Shown: positions 1 through 7,608 of the stretch, piece by piece
Position numbering within the stretch: the first letter of the stretch is position 1
Layout of the letters: each line of letters opens with the position of its first letter
The notes under the pieces: model-generated
Seen by the model: only the letters and a program-made list of their open reading frames with translations
Told to the model about the DNA's origin: nothing
The model's database searches: none
Made by a program: the position numbers and the translations under genes
DNA from: Haloarcula sp. CBA1127
GTDB taxonomy: Archaea > Halobacteriota > Halobacteria > Halobacteriales > Haloarculaceae
Direction: 5' to 3'
NCBI RefSeq assembly: GCF_001485575.1
Contig: NZ_BCNB01000006.1
Span: 1,240,001 to 1,304,000 of the forward strand
DNA: 64,000 nt

Positions 1-393
1 CGTGTGCCGCAGTACGCCGACTGGTGCGAAGAGGGGCACATGTACCAGCCGATGCATTACCCAGAGTCCGCCGTTGGCTACACGTCGACCCACGACACGG
101 ACACCATCGTCGGCTACTACCGCGACCTCGCGGACCGACAACGGGACTGTCTCCACTACAACCTCGGCACTGACGGAGACGAAATCAACTGGGACCTCAT
201 CGAGGCGGTGTGGAACTCGAACGCGGTCGTCGCGATGACGACCATGCAGGACCTGCTCGGCCTCGACAGCGACGCCCGATTCAACGTCCCCGGCACGGCG
301 ACCGGGAACTGGCAGTGGCGGGTGACCGACGCAGCGCTTGACGCCGACATCGCCGAGCGACTTCGCCAAGTCACCGACAGGACGATCCGCTAA
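1..393 (+). CDS. malQ: 4-alpha-glucanotransferase, C-terminal part (5' end outside window)
   Basis: The reading frame is open from the first base of the window, so only the last ~130 residues are present. The segment has the features of the C-terminal end of family GH77 amylomaltase: a THDTDT stretch, and near the end NVPGTATGNWQWR, which matches the conserved PGT...NW.WR signature of MalQ. By family, the enzyme would transfer alpha-1,4-glucan segments between maltooligosaccharides or glycogen-like chains in the cytoplasm. The next gene is convergent and ends 6 bp later. The partial length is the main uncertainty; the family call is good. Confidence 0.8.
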   Translation, partial: RVPQYADWCEEGHMYQPMHYPESAVGYTSTHDTDTIVGYYRDLADRQRDCLHYNLGTDGDEINWDLIEAVWNSNAVVAMTTMQDLLGLDSDARFNVPGTATGNWQWRVTDAALDADIAERLRQVTDRTIR

Positions 394-399
394 GATCCT

Positions 400-1251
400 T
401 CAGAACTGGAGGATGCCGTCCTCCGTGACGACCGTATCGAGCAGGCGGGTCGGGGTCGCGTCGTAACCCGGGTTGCCGATGTCGAACCCCTCCGGCGGCT
501 CGAGCATCACGTCGGCCCCTTGCCGGAACGTGTTCCTGAACGTGAAGCCGCTACCGATGAACTTTGAGGAGGTTCCGACGACGGTCACGGGGACGTCCAT
601 CTCGTTAGCCGTCGCGGCCAGCGGGAGCGTTCCGATACGATTGTACACCACGTCGTCGATGAGGCAGTTCATGCCGACGAAGACGCGGTCGGCCTCCGAG
701 AGATAATGGCCCACTGCGCCGTCGACGATGAGCGTCACGTCGGCTCCGTCCCGGTCGGCCAACTGGCGAGCGGTTCGACGGCCCAGAAAATGCGGCCGGG
801 ACTCGCTCGCGTACAGGTGGAACTCCTTGCCGTCGTCCAGTGCCGCCATGAGCGTCGCCATCACCGTTGAGGAGTTTTCGTGTGTCACCAGCACGTCGCC
901 GTCGTCGATGAGCGTCGCTGCTCGCTCCGCTGCGCGGTCCTTGCTGGTCTCGATTTCCGTAACGACCTCGTCGATCGTCTCAAGCAATCGCTCCTTGGCC
1001 GCCGAGACAGAGTCGAGATCGGCGTCTTTCAGGTCTGTGACGATACGTTGCTGTGTGGTGTAGAGCGGCGCGTGCGAACGATTCGCTCGCTGGAGTGCGC
1101 TGCTGTTGCGCTCGACGACGCGGCAGAAGTCCTCGACCGTGTGGCACTCGCGGTCTGTCAGTTCGCGGAGCGCTCTGGCGGCTTTCACGGCGGCAATCGA
1201 GGAACTCTGTGTCTCCATCTCCTCGATCTGCCGAACGGTCTCGTTTATCAT
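400..1251 (-). CDS. eIF2B / ribose-1,5-bisphosphate isomerase-like protein lacking the catalytic Cys and Asp
   Basis: A 283-residue member of the eIF2B-alpha / R15P isomerase / MtnA superfamily. An N-terminal helical domain (about 1-110) is followed by the Rossmann-like domain with the family signatures VTHENSS (122-128), VDGAVGHY (177-184), VGMNC (192-196) and NRIGT (204-208). In MtnA and R15P isomerase these positions read THC(N/H)S and VGAD. Here the catalytic Cys is Glu125 and the catalytic Asp is Asn195, so isomerase activity is unlikely. I chose the ATG beginning MINETVRQ because the in-frame sequence upstream has no family character. It may be a regulatory eIF2B-like subunit or bind another sugar phosphate or nucleotide; the role is unknown. 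Confidence 0.8.
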   Translation of the reverse strand: MINETVRQIEEMETQSSSIAAVKAARALRELTDRECHTVEDFCRVVERNSSALQRANRSHAPLYTTQQRIVTDLKDADLDSVSAAKERLLETIDEVVTEIETSKDRAAERAATLIDDGDVLVTHENSSTVMATLMAALDDGKEFHLYASESRPHFLGRRTARQLADRDGADVTLIVDGAVGHYLSEADRVFVGMNCLIDDVVYNRIGTLPLAATANEMDVPVTVVGTSSKFIGSGFTFRNTFRQGADVMLEPPEGFDIGNPGYDATPTRLLDTVVTEDGILQF

Positions 1252-1338
1252 GAGAGCATGTGCGGCTGCCACCCTTATAACGGTACAGCCGGTTGACGCT
1301 CCCTCTTCCGGTTTGAATCCGGGCAACGATGGGCGTGG

Positions 1339-2559
1339 TTACGCTGACCCGACCACGTCTTCGTCAGTCGGGCCCTGCCCGTCGAACTCGGCCACGAGCG
1401 CGTCCAACTGCGCCGGGTCGTCGACGCCCGGGAGCGTCTGGTCTGCAGTCCGGCAAGCGGCGTGGACAGCGAGGTCGTCACAGACGAGGTCGGCCGTCGC
1501 CTCGGCCATCTGCCGGTAGGTGGTCAGCTTGCCGCCGACGATGCTCGCCATGTTGTCAACGTCGTCGTCGGCGTTGTCGAGCAAGAAGAAGCCCCGCGAG
1601 ATGCCGCGGCCGCGCTCGGCCTCGTCGGGCGCGTACAGCGGCCGGACGCCCCACCAGGTCCGGACCTCGGGGGCGTCCGCGACCGAGGGCAGCATCGCCG
1701 CACATTCCTCGATGCTCTCCTCGACTTCCCACTGCTCCGTCTCGTACTCGTCCGGGTCGCGGACGGGCACGCTCGTCGTTCCGAGGACGGCCTCGCTTTC
1801 GTGTGGCACGACGATGTCGCCGTCGTCGGGCTCCCGACAACGGTTGAGCACCGGCCCGAGGTCGTCGTACTCGACCGAGACCATCACGCCCCGCGTGGGT
1901 TGCATCTCAACGTCGAGGCCGGCCATCGCGGCGAACTCGCCCGCCCAGGCACCGGTCGCGTTGACGACGTAGTCGGCCTCGATGGTGTCCTCGACCGTCC
2001 CGCCGACCTGCACGCCGGCCACGTGCCCGTCCTCAACGAGTACGTCTTCGACGGGCGCGTGTGGGTGTATCGTTGCGCCGTGGTCGCGGGCGTCTGCAGC
2101 GTTCGCGGCGACGAGCCGCGACGGATAAATGACGGCGTCGGGAACCTCGAACGCGCGCTCAACATCCGATGCGAGGTCGGGCACTCGCTCACGGGCCGCG
2201 TCGGCGTCAAGTGTCTCTACCGGGATGCCGATCTCCTCACAGGCCGCCCGCTTGGCCTCGAAGTAGTCGGGGTCGTCCCCGGCGAGTTGGACGAACAACC
2301 CTCCGGTGTCGCGGATGCAGGCCCCGGCAATTTCCTTGAGTATCCGGCTTTCGGTGATACACTCCTCGGCACCGACCCGGTCCGCCTCGGCGTAGCGGGC
2401 ACCGCTGTGCAGCAGTCCGTGTGAGCGCCCGGAGGTGCCACTTGTCAGGCCGTCACGCTCGACGAGTGTCACGTCGACACCGCGGAGTGCCAGGTCACGA
2501 GCGACGCCAGCGCCGGTCGCGCCACCACCGACGACGAGGACATCCGTCTCAATTGCCAT
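1339..2559 (-). CDS. FAD-dependent glycerol-3-phosphate dehydrogenase, short GlpA-like form
   Basis: A 406-residue FAD oxidoreductase of the DAO/GlpA family. The N-terminus holds the dinucleotide-binding motif VVGGGATGAG (about 9-18) and then the GlpA/GlpD stretch GTSGRSHGLLHSGARY. The C-terminal VGGKLTTYR is also typical of G3P dehydrogenases. The expected reaction is oxidation of glycerol-3-phosphate to dihydroxyacetone phosphate with electrons to the membrane pool. Full archaeal and bacterial GlpA proteins continue with a BFD-like [2Fe-2S] domain; this one ends soon after the catalytic domain. No glpB, glpC or glpK lies beside it, so it is probably a stand-alone paralogue and its substrate is uncertain. 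Confidence 0.78.
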   Translation of the reverse strand: MAIETDVLVVGGGATGAGVARDLALRGVDVTLVERDGLTSGTSGRSHGLLHSGARYAEADRVGAEECITESRILKEIAGACIRDTGGLFVQLAGDDPDYFEAKRAACEEIGIPVETLDADAARERVPDLASDVERAFEVPDAVIYPSRLVAANAADARDHGATIHPHAPVEDVLVEDGHVAGVQVGGTVEDTIEADYVVNATGAWAGEFAAMAGLDVEMQPTRGVMVSVEYDDLGPVLNRCREPDDGDIVVPHESEAVLGTTSVPVRDPDEYETEQWEVEESIEECAAMLPSVADAPEVRTWWGVRPLYAPDEAERGRGISRGFFLLDNADDDVDNMASIVGGKLTTYRQMAEATADLVCDDLAVHAACRTADQTLPGVDDPAQLDALVAEFDGQGPTDEDVVGSA

Positions 2560-2807
2560 GTATATGATTAGGGTAGCTGACGTAAGGGTCCTCCGATACC
2601 GGGGGTTTCGGCAACTGTGCGACCCGTTTCAGTGACAGTCCCCCTCTCAAACGATGGCGACGCACACGGCGTAACAGTGCTACTGTTTCGAGCAACTAAC
2701 AGCCGGTTTCGGCGGCCAGTACCGTCGACCACGCGCAGGAAAAACAGCAGAGATGCCGTTTCGAGCCGACTGTCGCTACATCTCGTCCGACGAGCGCCGC
2801 GGCCGCC

Positions 2808-3584
2808 TCAGATATCCTGCCCGGTCGGTCTGATCAGGAGTTCGTTCACATCCACGCGGGCGGGCTGGCTCGTCGCGTACACGATGCCACGAGCGATATC
2901 GTCGGGGTGGAGCATCGGGAGGTCCATCTCCGCGAACCGCTCCAGCACCTGCTCGTCCGGCACGTGCGTCGCGAGCTCCGTATCGACAGCACCCGGTTCA
3001 ATAACTGTCGTCCGGATGCCCTCTGACGTTACTTCCTGCCGGACGGCCTCAGTGAACGCGTTCACCCCGAACTTTGTCGCGTTGTAGCCGCTCGAATCGG
3101 CCGATGCGCGGCGTCCCGCGACCGAGGAGACGTTGACGATGTGACCGCTCTCCTGCTCTTGCATGACCGGGAGCACTGCGTGGGTGAGGTTCATCAGCCC
3201 GAGCAGATTTACCTCGACCATCTGCCGGAGGTTCGAGCGGTCTGCTCGTTCCAGCGGTTCGAGAAGCATCACGCCGGCGTTGTTGACGAGAATGTCGATA
3301 CGGCCGTATTCGTCGGTCGTCGCATCGACCAGTGAGTCGATGTCGTCCTCGTCAGTGACATCGGTCGGTACAACCAGCGCATCCCCGCCGGCTGACTCGA
3401 TTCGGTCCGCAAGGGCCTCCAGTTCGTCAGCGCGTCGGGCCGCGAGCGCGACACTCGCGCCCGCGTCAGCGAGCGCCTCGGCAGTTGCCTCACCAATTCC
3501 CGATGACGCGCCGGTGACAATCGCAACGTCGCCTGCAAGTCGCTGTGTGCTCTGGTCGTCGTCTATCTCAGATTTATCTGCCAT
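2808..3584 (-). CDS. SDR-family NAD(P)-dependent oxidoreductase
   Basis: A 258-residue classical short-chain dehydrogenase. It has the cofactor motif TGASSGIG (about 25-32), NNAG (about 104-107), the catalytic Ser in VNVSSVAG and the YNATK active-site Tyr/Lys pair. The N-terminal ~15 residues are acidic and extend beyond the usual family start. The substrate cannot be read from the sequence; relatives are often annotated as serine or 3-hydroxy acid dehydrogenases. It is transcribed alone on this strand, with 223 bp separating it from the GlpA-like gene whose start lies downstream at 2559. Confidence 0.85.
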   Translation of the reverse strand: MADKSEIDDDQSTQRLAGDVAIVTGASSGIGEATAEALADAGASVALAARRADELEALADRIESAGGDALVVPTDVTDEDDIDSLVDATTDEYGRIDILVNNAGVMLLEPLERADRSNLRQMVEVNLLGLMNLTHAVLPVMQEQESGHIVNVSSVAGRRASADSSGYNATKFGVNAFTEAVRQEVTSEGIRTTVIEPGAVDTELATHVPDEQVLERFAEMDLPMLHPDDIARGIVYATSQPARVDVNELLIRPTGQDI

Positions 3585-3708
3585 CGGTGTTCAGTAGCTG
3601 CGACAGCCACGAGCGTGCTTTGCTTACTGATAAGCCCATTTATATACCGACGGGGAGCCAAAGTCGAACAGGAGAATGGCTACCCCGGCGTTCACGCCGA
3701 GAAGGATG

Positions 3709-4386
3709 TCATTGTGCGAGTGCGTTCCGGAACTGGTCGGGGCCGACCGTCGAACTGATGAGCTGTTTTTCGGCTCGGCGCAGGAGATCGGACGCCGCGG
3801 CGGCCGACACATCGAGCTTGTCGGCGAGTTCCGCCGTCGAACACCGACGCGGGGAGTCGTAATACCCCGCAGAGAGGGCGACGGACATCGCCCGATACTG
3901 CCTGTCCGTGAGCCCGAACTGGTCGCGCTCGCCAGGATTTTCGGGGTCTGAAGCGATGTTCAGCAGTTCGAGCGGGATGTCGTTGACCGCACACCGGTCC
4001 CGTAGCGCACTGAACGCCTCGTAGTCGGAGAACACCTTCTGCTCCCGTATTCCGTCGCTGGTGACCGTCGCGTCCATCGCAACGCCCTCGAACTCTTCCG
4101 GGTCGTGTGACGCGATGAGATCCGGTGCGTTGTCGACAACAATCTTGTAGAACCAGCCATCGGCCGTCTGCCCGATCTCCGCCGCGTCGGTGATCTGTGG
4201 CTGTGCGTCCAGTTCGCGCTCAAACGCGCCACGGGAGTCGGCGTCGACGCTAACTGTAAGCAGCAGCTTTCCGCCTTCGAGGCCGACAGCGTTCGAAATC
4301 GAAAGCTCACCGCTCGGAATCGAGTCCACCACGCCGACCAGCGGAAGGGTCTCGTCCGCGAGGAGGATTTCTGCAACGATGGCCAT
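3709..4386 (-). CDS. Bacterio-opsin activator-type (HTH-10) transcriptional regulator
   Basis: A 225-residue protein of the widespread haloarchaeal HTH-10 family. The first ~150 residues are the variable sensor-like domain. The C-terminal ~55 residues carry the helix-turn-helix: FGLTDRQYRAMSVALSAGYY, then an ELADKLDVSAAAASDLLRRAE recognition region. These proteins act as cytoplasmic DNA-binding regulators and the ligand is usually unknown. The gene lies 124 bp upstream of the SDR gene on the same strand, so it could control that gene; this is inference from position only. Confidence 0.85.
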   Translation of the reverse strand: MAIVAEILLADETLPLVGVVDSIPSGELSISNAVGLEGGKLLLTVSVDADSRGAFERELDAQPQITDAAEIGQTADGWFYKIVVDNAPDLIASHDPEEFEGVAMDATVTSDGIREQKVFSDYEAFSALRDRCAVNDIPLELLNIASDPENPGERDQFGLTDRQYRAMSVALSAGYYDSPRRCSTAELADKLDVSAAAASDLLRRAEKQLISSTVGPDQFRNALAQ

Positions 4387-4471
4387 AGCGTCTCATCGGA
4401 TTCGACGTATAAAGTCGCCAGCATAGCGATTACGACACGCGCTGATAGCACCGCTCCGGGCTCGAAGACGC

Positions 4472-5086
4472 TCAGTCAGCGCTGGACGCTGTCTCACCTC
4501 CCAGCAATCGCTGTAGCTGTTCGATCAGGCCGTTACCCCGTGGATGTCCACGATACACCCGCACGGAATCGAAGCCGGCATAGCCGTGGTCCCCGGATTC
4601 GTCTCGCTCCCAGTACAGCCATGCTGTCTCCTCGCCACCGTCGAACCCCATCTCATCGACTGGGAACGTGAGCACGAGCGACGACTGGCCGTCCGCAGCA
4701 TCGTCGTCCGGCTCCCTGATCTCACCATCGTCGACGGGTCGAGCGCCCTCGCCGTCTTCCAGTGCGAGACGCGAGCCGAACCGATAGCGAACGGCCCGAT
4801 CAGTGGGGTCGAACGTCTCGCTGTTTCCGTCGCTGGTGACGAACTCCGACTGCTTGACTGCGACGGTGACGGTTTCGTGTTCCGACAGGTCGATGAAGTT
4901 CTCCGCGTTCTCGGGCTGGATGTCGATCGCGATCTCAATCGGGAAATGGGCTGCCGCGACGCCGCTCAGGCTCGGAACCGCTGCCGCGGTCACCCCTGCA
5001 CCAAGTGCTCCTTTGAGGAGCCGTCGGCGCGTGGTGGGTGTCGACTCTGGACTAGCAGTGCTTGTCGCTGGCTGCGTTTCTTTCAT
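4472..5086 (-). CDS. Tat-exported protein of unknown function
   Basis: A 204-residue protein with a twin-arginine signal: TTRRRLLKGALGAG (about 18-31), a hydrophobic stretch and a likely A-x-A cleavage site near residue 46 (SGVAAAHF). There is no lipobox Cys, so it is probably released or wall-associated. The mature start, IAIDIQPENAENFIDLSEHE, resembles the short beta domain seen at the end of many secreted proteins (IDIKPGS..N.I...). The remainder is acidic, with no enzyme motif that I recognise. It sits head-to-head with the pilus operon across 284 bp of AT-rich DNA. Confidence 0.7.
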   Translation of the reverse strand: MKETQPATSTASPESTPTTRRRLLKGALGAGVTAAAVPSLSGVAAAHFPIEIAIDIQPENAENFIDLSEHETVTVAVKQSEFVTSDGNSETFDPTDRAVRYRFGSRLALEDGEGARPVDDGEIREPDDDAADGQSSLVLTFPVDEMGFDGGEETAWLYWERDESGDHGYAGFDSVRVYRGHPRGNGLIEQLQRLLGGETASSAD

Positions 5087-5370
5087 CCAGATAACTGATT
5101 TGCGGGCACAATTATGTTAATTCTGGTGCATATCTCGAAAGTCCAAATTCAGGTAGACGACGAGCGGACGTATCCGCGTTTGCCACCCTATTTTAGTGAT
5201 TTCGACACTATTTGGCGGTCCACTATGTTGCTACTGTACTATGTTAGCAAACCACTTTCCTTGATCTATACCGCCCACCCATATCCTATCTCTCTGATTC
5301 TTATATTTTGACTAAATTACGCAAAATCAAGTCTACAACTTTAAGTATAATGGATAGTTTAAAAGCGCGT
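5087..5370. other. AT-rich divergent intergenic region upstream of the pilus operon
   Basis: This region separates the Tat protein gene (left strand) from the pilus operon (right strand) and is much richer in A+T than its neighbours. It contains an exact direct repeat ACTATGTT at 5222-5229 and 5238-5245, with a 16-bp period and similar flanks (TGC and AGC). It also holds the TATA-like box of the pilus operon at its right end. No open frame of interest was seen. Confidence 0.6.
5340..5349 (+). promoter_or_regulatory. TATA-like promoter element of the pilus operon
   Basis: TTTAAGTATA matches the haloarchaeal TATA-box style and lies 22-31 bp before the ATG at 5371. This spacing predicts a leaderless transcript and decides the start codon of the ATPase gene. 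Confidence 0.6.
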
Positions 5371-7608
5371 ATGACCGCACAGGCTGGCACGGAGACTGCA
5401 CCGGTGGTCCCCGCACCGACCCCACCGGACGCCGCCGACGCCTGGTACGCGCCGGACGTTCGCGAGCAAGACGAGGTGTATCCGGGCGTCGTCGTGACCG
5501 TCCGACGGAAACGCAGCGGGTTCCGGTACGATGTTCGTAATCCGGTTCTTTCAGCGACGGAGGCCGACGCACTGTCGACCGTCGAGTCGCACTTTGCCGG
5601 TGCGAACATCGAGCGACCACGGACGCGTGAGGGAGCCGTCGAGCGGATGAACGGGGGATTCGACGCGAAACACCGCCGGGTCATCGACCGACTGATCGAT
5701 GCGTCGCCGGCGAGCCGTCGTCGAATCGAGTACCATGCGCTCTCGTCGCTGGCGTGTTTCGATGACCTGACCCCATACGCATTGGATTCTCGCATTGACG
5801 TCGCCGATGTGACTGACGATGGCGTCGTCGTCCACACCGACGATTACGCTCCAGCCGAGACTGACCTCGGACCGGACCCAGCGTATCTCAACCGGTTTGC
5901 GAGCGAGCGTGTCGAGCGTCACACCGTCCGGTTCCAGGGGTTCGAGATTCCGGTCGTCGTCTACCGCGAGCATCTCCTCGGTGCTGACCCGTTCACGACG
6001 AAGTACGCGGTTCGAGAGCCTGACCTGCTCCCCGGCGACGAACAACTCATCGAGGTGTGCAAGGAGCGCGTCTGGGAGACCGGCGTCGATGGCGTCGTTC
6101 AGGACCGCGTCGAGTTCGTCCGGGAGCGCGCCCGCTCGCTACTGGCTCGGCAGCTAACTGTTCGCAACACGACCGAGTGGGTCGACGCCGCCCGCTACCG
6201 CCTACGGTCGGCGCTGGCCGAACTCGATCTGGCTGTGCCGCCGGTCGACCATCGGTTCGCCGACGACCGCCTCGATGACCTGCTGTACTACGTACTTCGG
6301 GACCTGGTCGGCTACGGGAAACTTACTGTCCCGATCCGGGACCACACGCTTGAGGACATTGAGGCGAACCGGGTCGACGAACGCGTGAAGGTCCTCCCGC
6401 GCGCTGACCTCGGCCACGATGGCCGCGTCCCGACCAATCTCGCCTTCGATTCGGAGGCCGCGTTCGTCAACGTCGTCACGCAGTTGGCCGCCGACGACGG
6501 CGTCGAACTCAACGCCTCGAACCCGAGCGCGAAGGTCAACATCGACCCCGACGGCGATGGCCTCCACGACGCCGACGACACCATCCGCTGTGCCGTTGCC
6601 CTGCCGACTATCAGCGAAGGCGGGCCCCACATCTCCATCCGGAAACAGTCGGGCGATGCGATGACACCGGTCGATCTGGTCCAGCGCGATTCGCTGCCGA
6701 CGGAACTGGTCGCGCTGCTGTGGCTCCTGTATGAATCCCACGGCGTCGTCCTCTTTTCGGGGCCCACCGGAGCCGGCAAAACGACCCTTATGAACGCGCA
6801 TATGCCGTTTATCCCGTATCGGGACCGCCCCATCAGTATCGACGAAGGGTCGCGTGAGGTCCGCATTCCCCACGAGACAGGCGTTTCGCTCACTACTCGG
6901 GACCACGAGCAGGACCACCGCCGCGTGACGATGGCCGATCTGATGACGCAGTGCAACTATTTGAACCCGGATGTTGAGGTCATCGCAGAGATCAACACCG
7001 CCGCGTCGTTCGAAACCTTCGCTGAAACGCTCAACACCGGCCACGGCGTTATCGGGACGACCCACGCCGGCGACATTGAGTCGCTAGTCAACCGCGTTAT
7101 CGAGAAGGGCGTGCCGACCTACCTGCTCGAAGAAATCGACCTCGTCGTGTTCCCCCGGCACGTCGATGGGGAGCGCTACGTCGGCGAGGTGGTCGAGTTC
7201 GTCGACGATCCGTCCGCCGTCGAGAGCGGCAACGATCGGAGCGGGACGATACACAAGGACGGGACGACTATCCACTGGAACAGCGTCTGCTGGCGGCGGC
7301 CCGACGGGAGCTTCGAACTCGCCTACGACCACCCGCAGTTCGGCGATGACCGGCGGCAGGTCGATACCGGTATTCTCAACCGACTGTCGAACCTCCGTGA
7401 CGAACCGGTGTCGGCTGTCGAGGACGCGTTCCACCGTCGCCACCGCTACGTCCAGTACCTCGTTCAGGAGGAACTGACCGACTTCGACGACCTGTTCGGC
7501 GTTCTGGCCGACTTGGAGACGAACGAGGCAGCGACTGTCGAGCGACTGCGGCGACAGGCCGGCACCCCCGATAATCCGCAACTGGAGGTCGGTACGGGTG
7601 ACGACTGA
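5371..7608 (+). CDS. Type II/IV secretion (pilus assembly) ATPase, PilB/VirB11 type
   Basis: A 745-residue secretion ATPase that would power assembly of a type IV pilus-like surface structure. The C-terminal half has Walker A GPTGAGKT (464-471), an Asp-box-like IDEGSREVRIP and the conserved STGH/TTH region as LNTGHGVIGTTHAGD. The usual acidic Walker B stretch with GE.R appears as IAEIN, which is divergent. The N-terminal ~400 residues are the large haloarchaeal-type extension. In-frame ATG codons exist at 5308 and 5350, but the TATA box at 5340 favours 5371. Its stop overlaps the next gene, placing it first in a seven-gene operon. Confidence 0.87.
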   Translation: MTAQAGTETAPVVPAPTPPDAADAWYAPDVREQDEVYPGVVVTVRRKRSGFRYDVRNPVLSATEADALSTVESHFAGANIERPRTREGAVERMNGGFDAKHRRVIDRLIDASPASRRRIEYHALSSLACFDDLTPYALDSRIDVADVTDDGVVVHTDDYAPAETDLGPDPAYLNRFASERVERHTVRFQGFEIPVVVYREHLLGADPFTTKYAVREPDLLPGDEQLIEVCKERVWETGVDGVVQDRVEFVRERARSLLARQLTVRNTTEWVDAARYRLRSALAELDLAVPPVDHRFADDRLDDLLYYVLRDLVGYGKLTVPIRDHTLEDIEANRVDERVKVLPRADLGHDGRVPTNLAFDSEAAFVNVVTQLAADDGVELNASNPSAKVNIDPDGDGLHDADDTIRCAVALPTISEGGPHISIRKQSGDAMTPVDLVQRDSLPTELVALLWLLYESHGVVLFSGPTGAGKTTLMNAHMPFIPYRDRPISIDEGSREVRIPHETGVSLTTRDHEQDHRRVTMADLMTQCNYLNPDVEVIAEINTAASFETFAETLNTGHGVIGTTHAGDIESLVNRVIEKGVPTYLLEEIDLVVFPRHVDGERYVGEVVEFVDDPSAVESGNDRSGTIHKDGTTIHWNSVCWRRPDGSFELAYDHPQFGDDRRQVDTGILNRLSNLRDEPVSAVEDAFHRRHRYVQYLVQEELTDFDDLFGVLADLETNEAATVERLRRQAGTPDNPQLEVGTGDD

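Noticed and set aside
6202-7065. Open frame of 287 codons opposite the secretion ATPase
   Set aside because: Antisense shadow across the Walker A region; composition effect.
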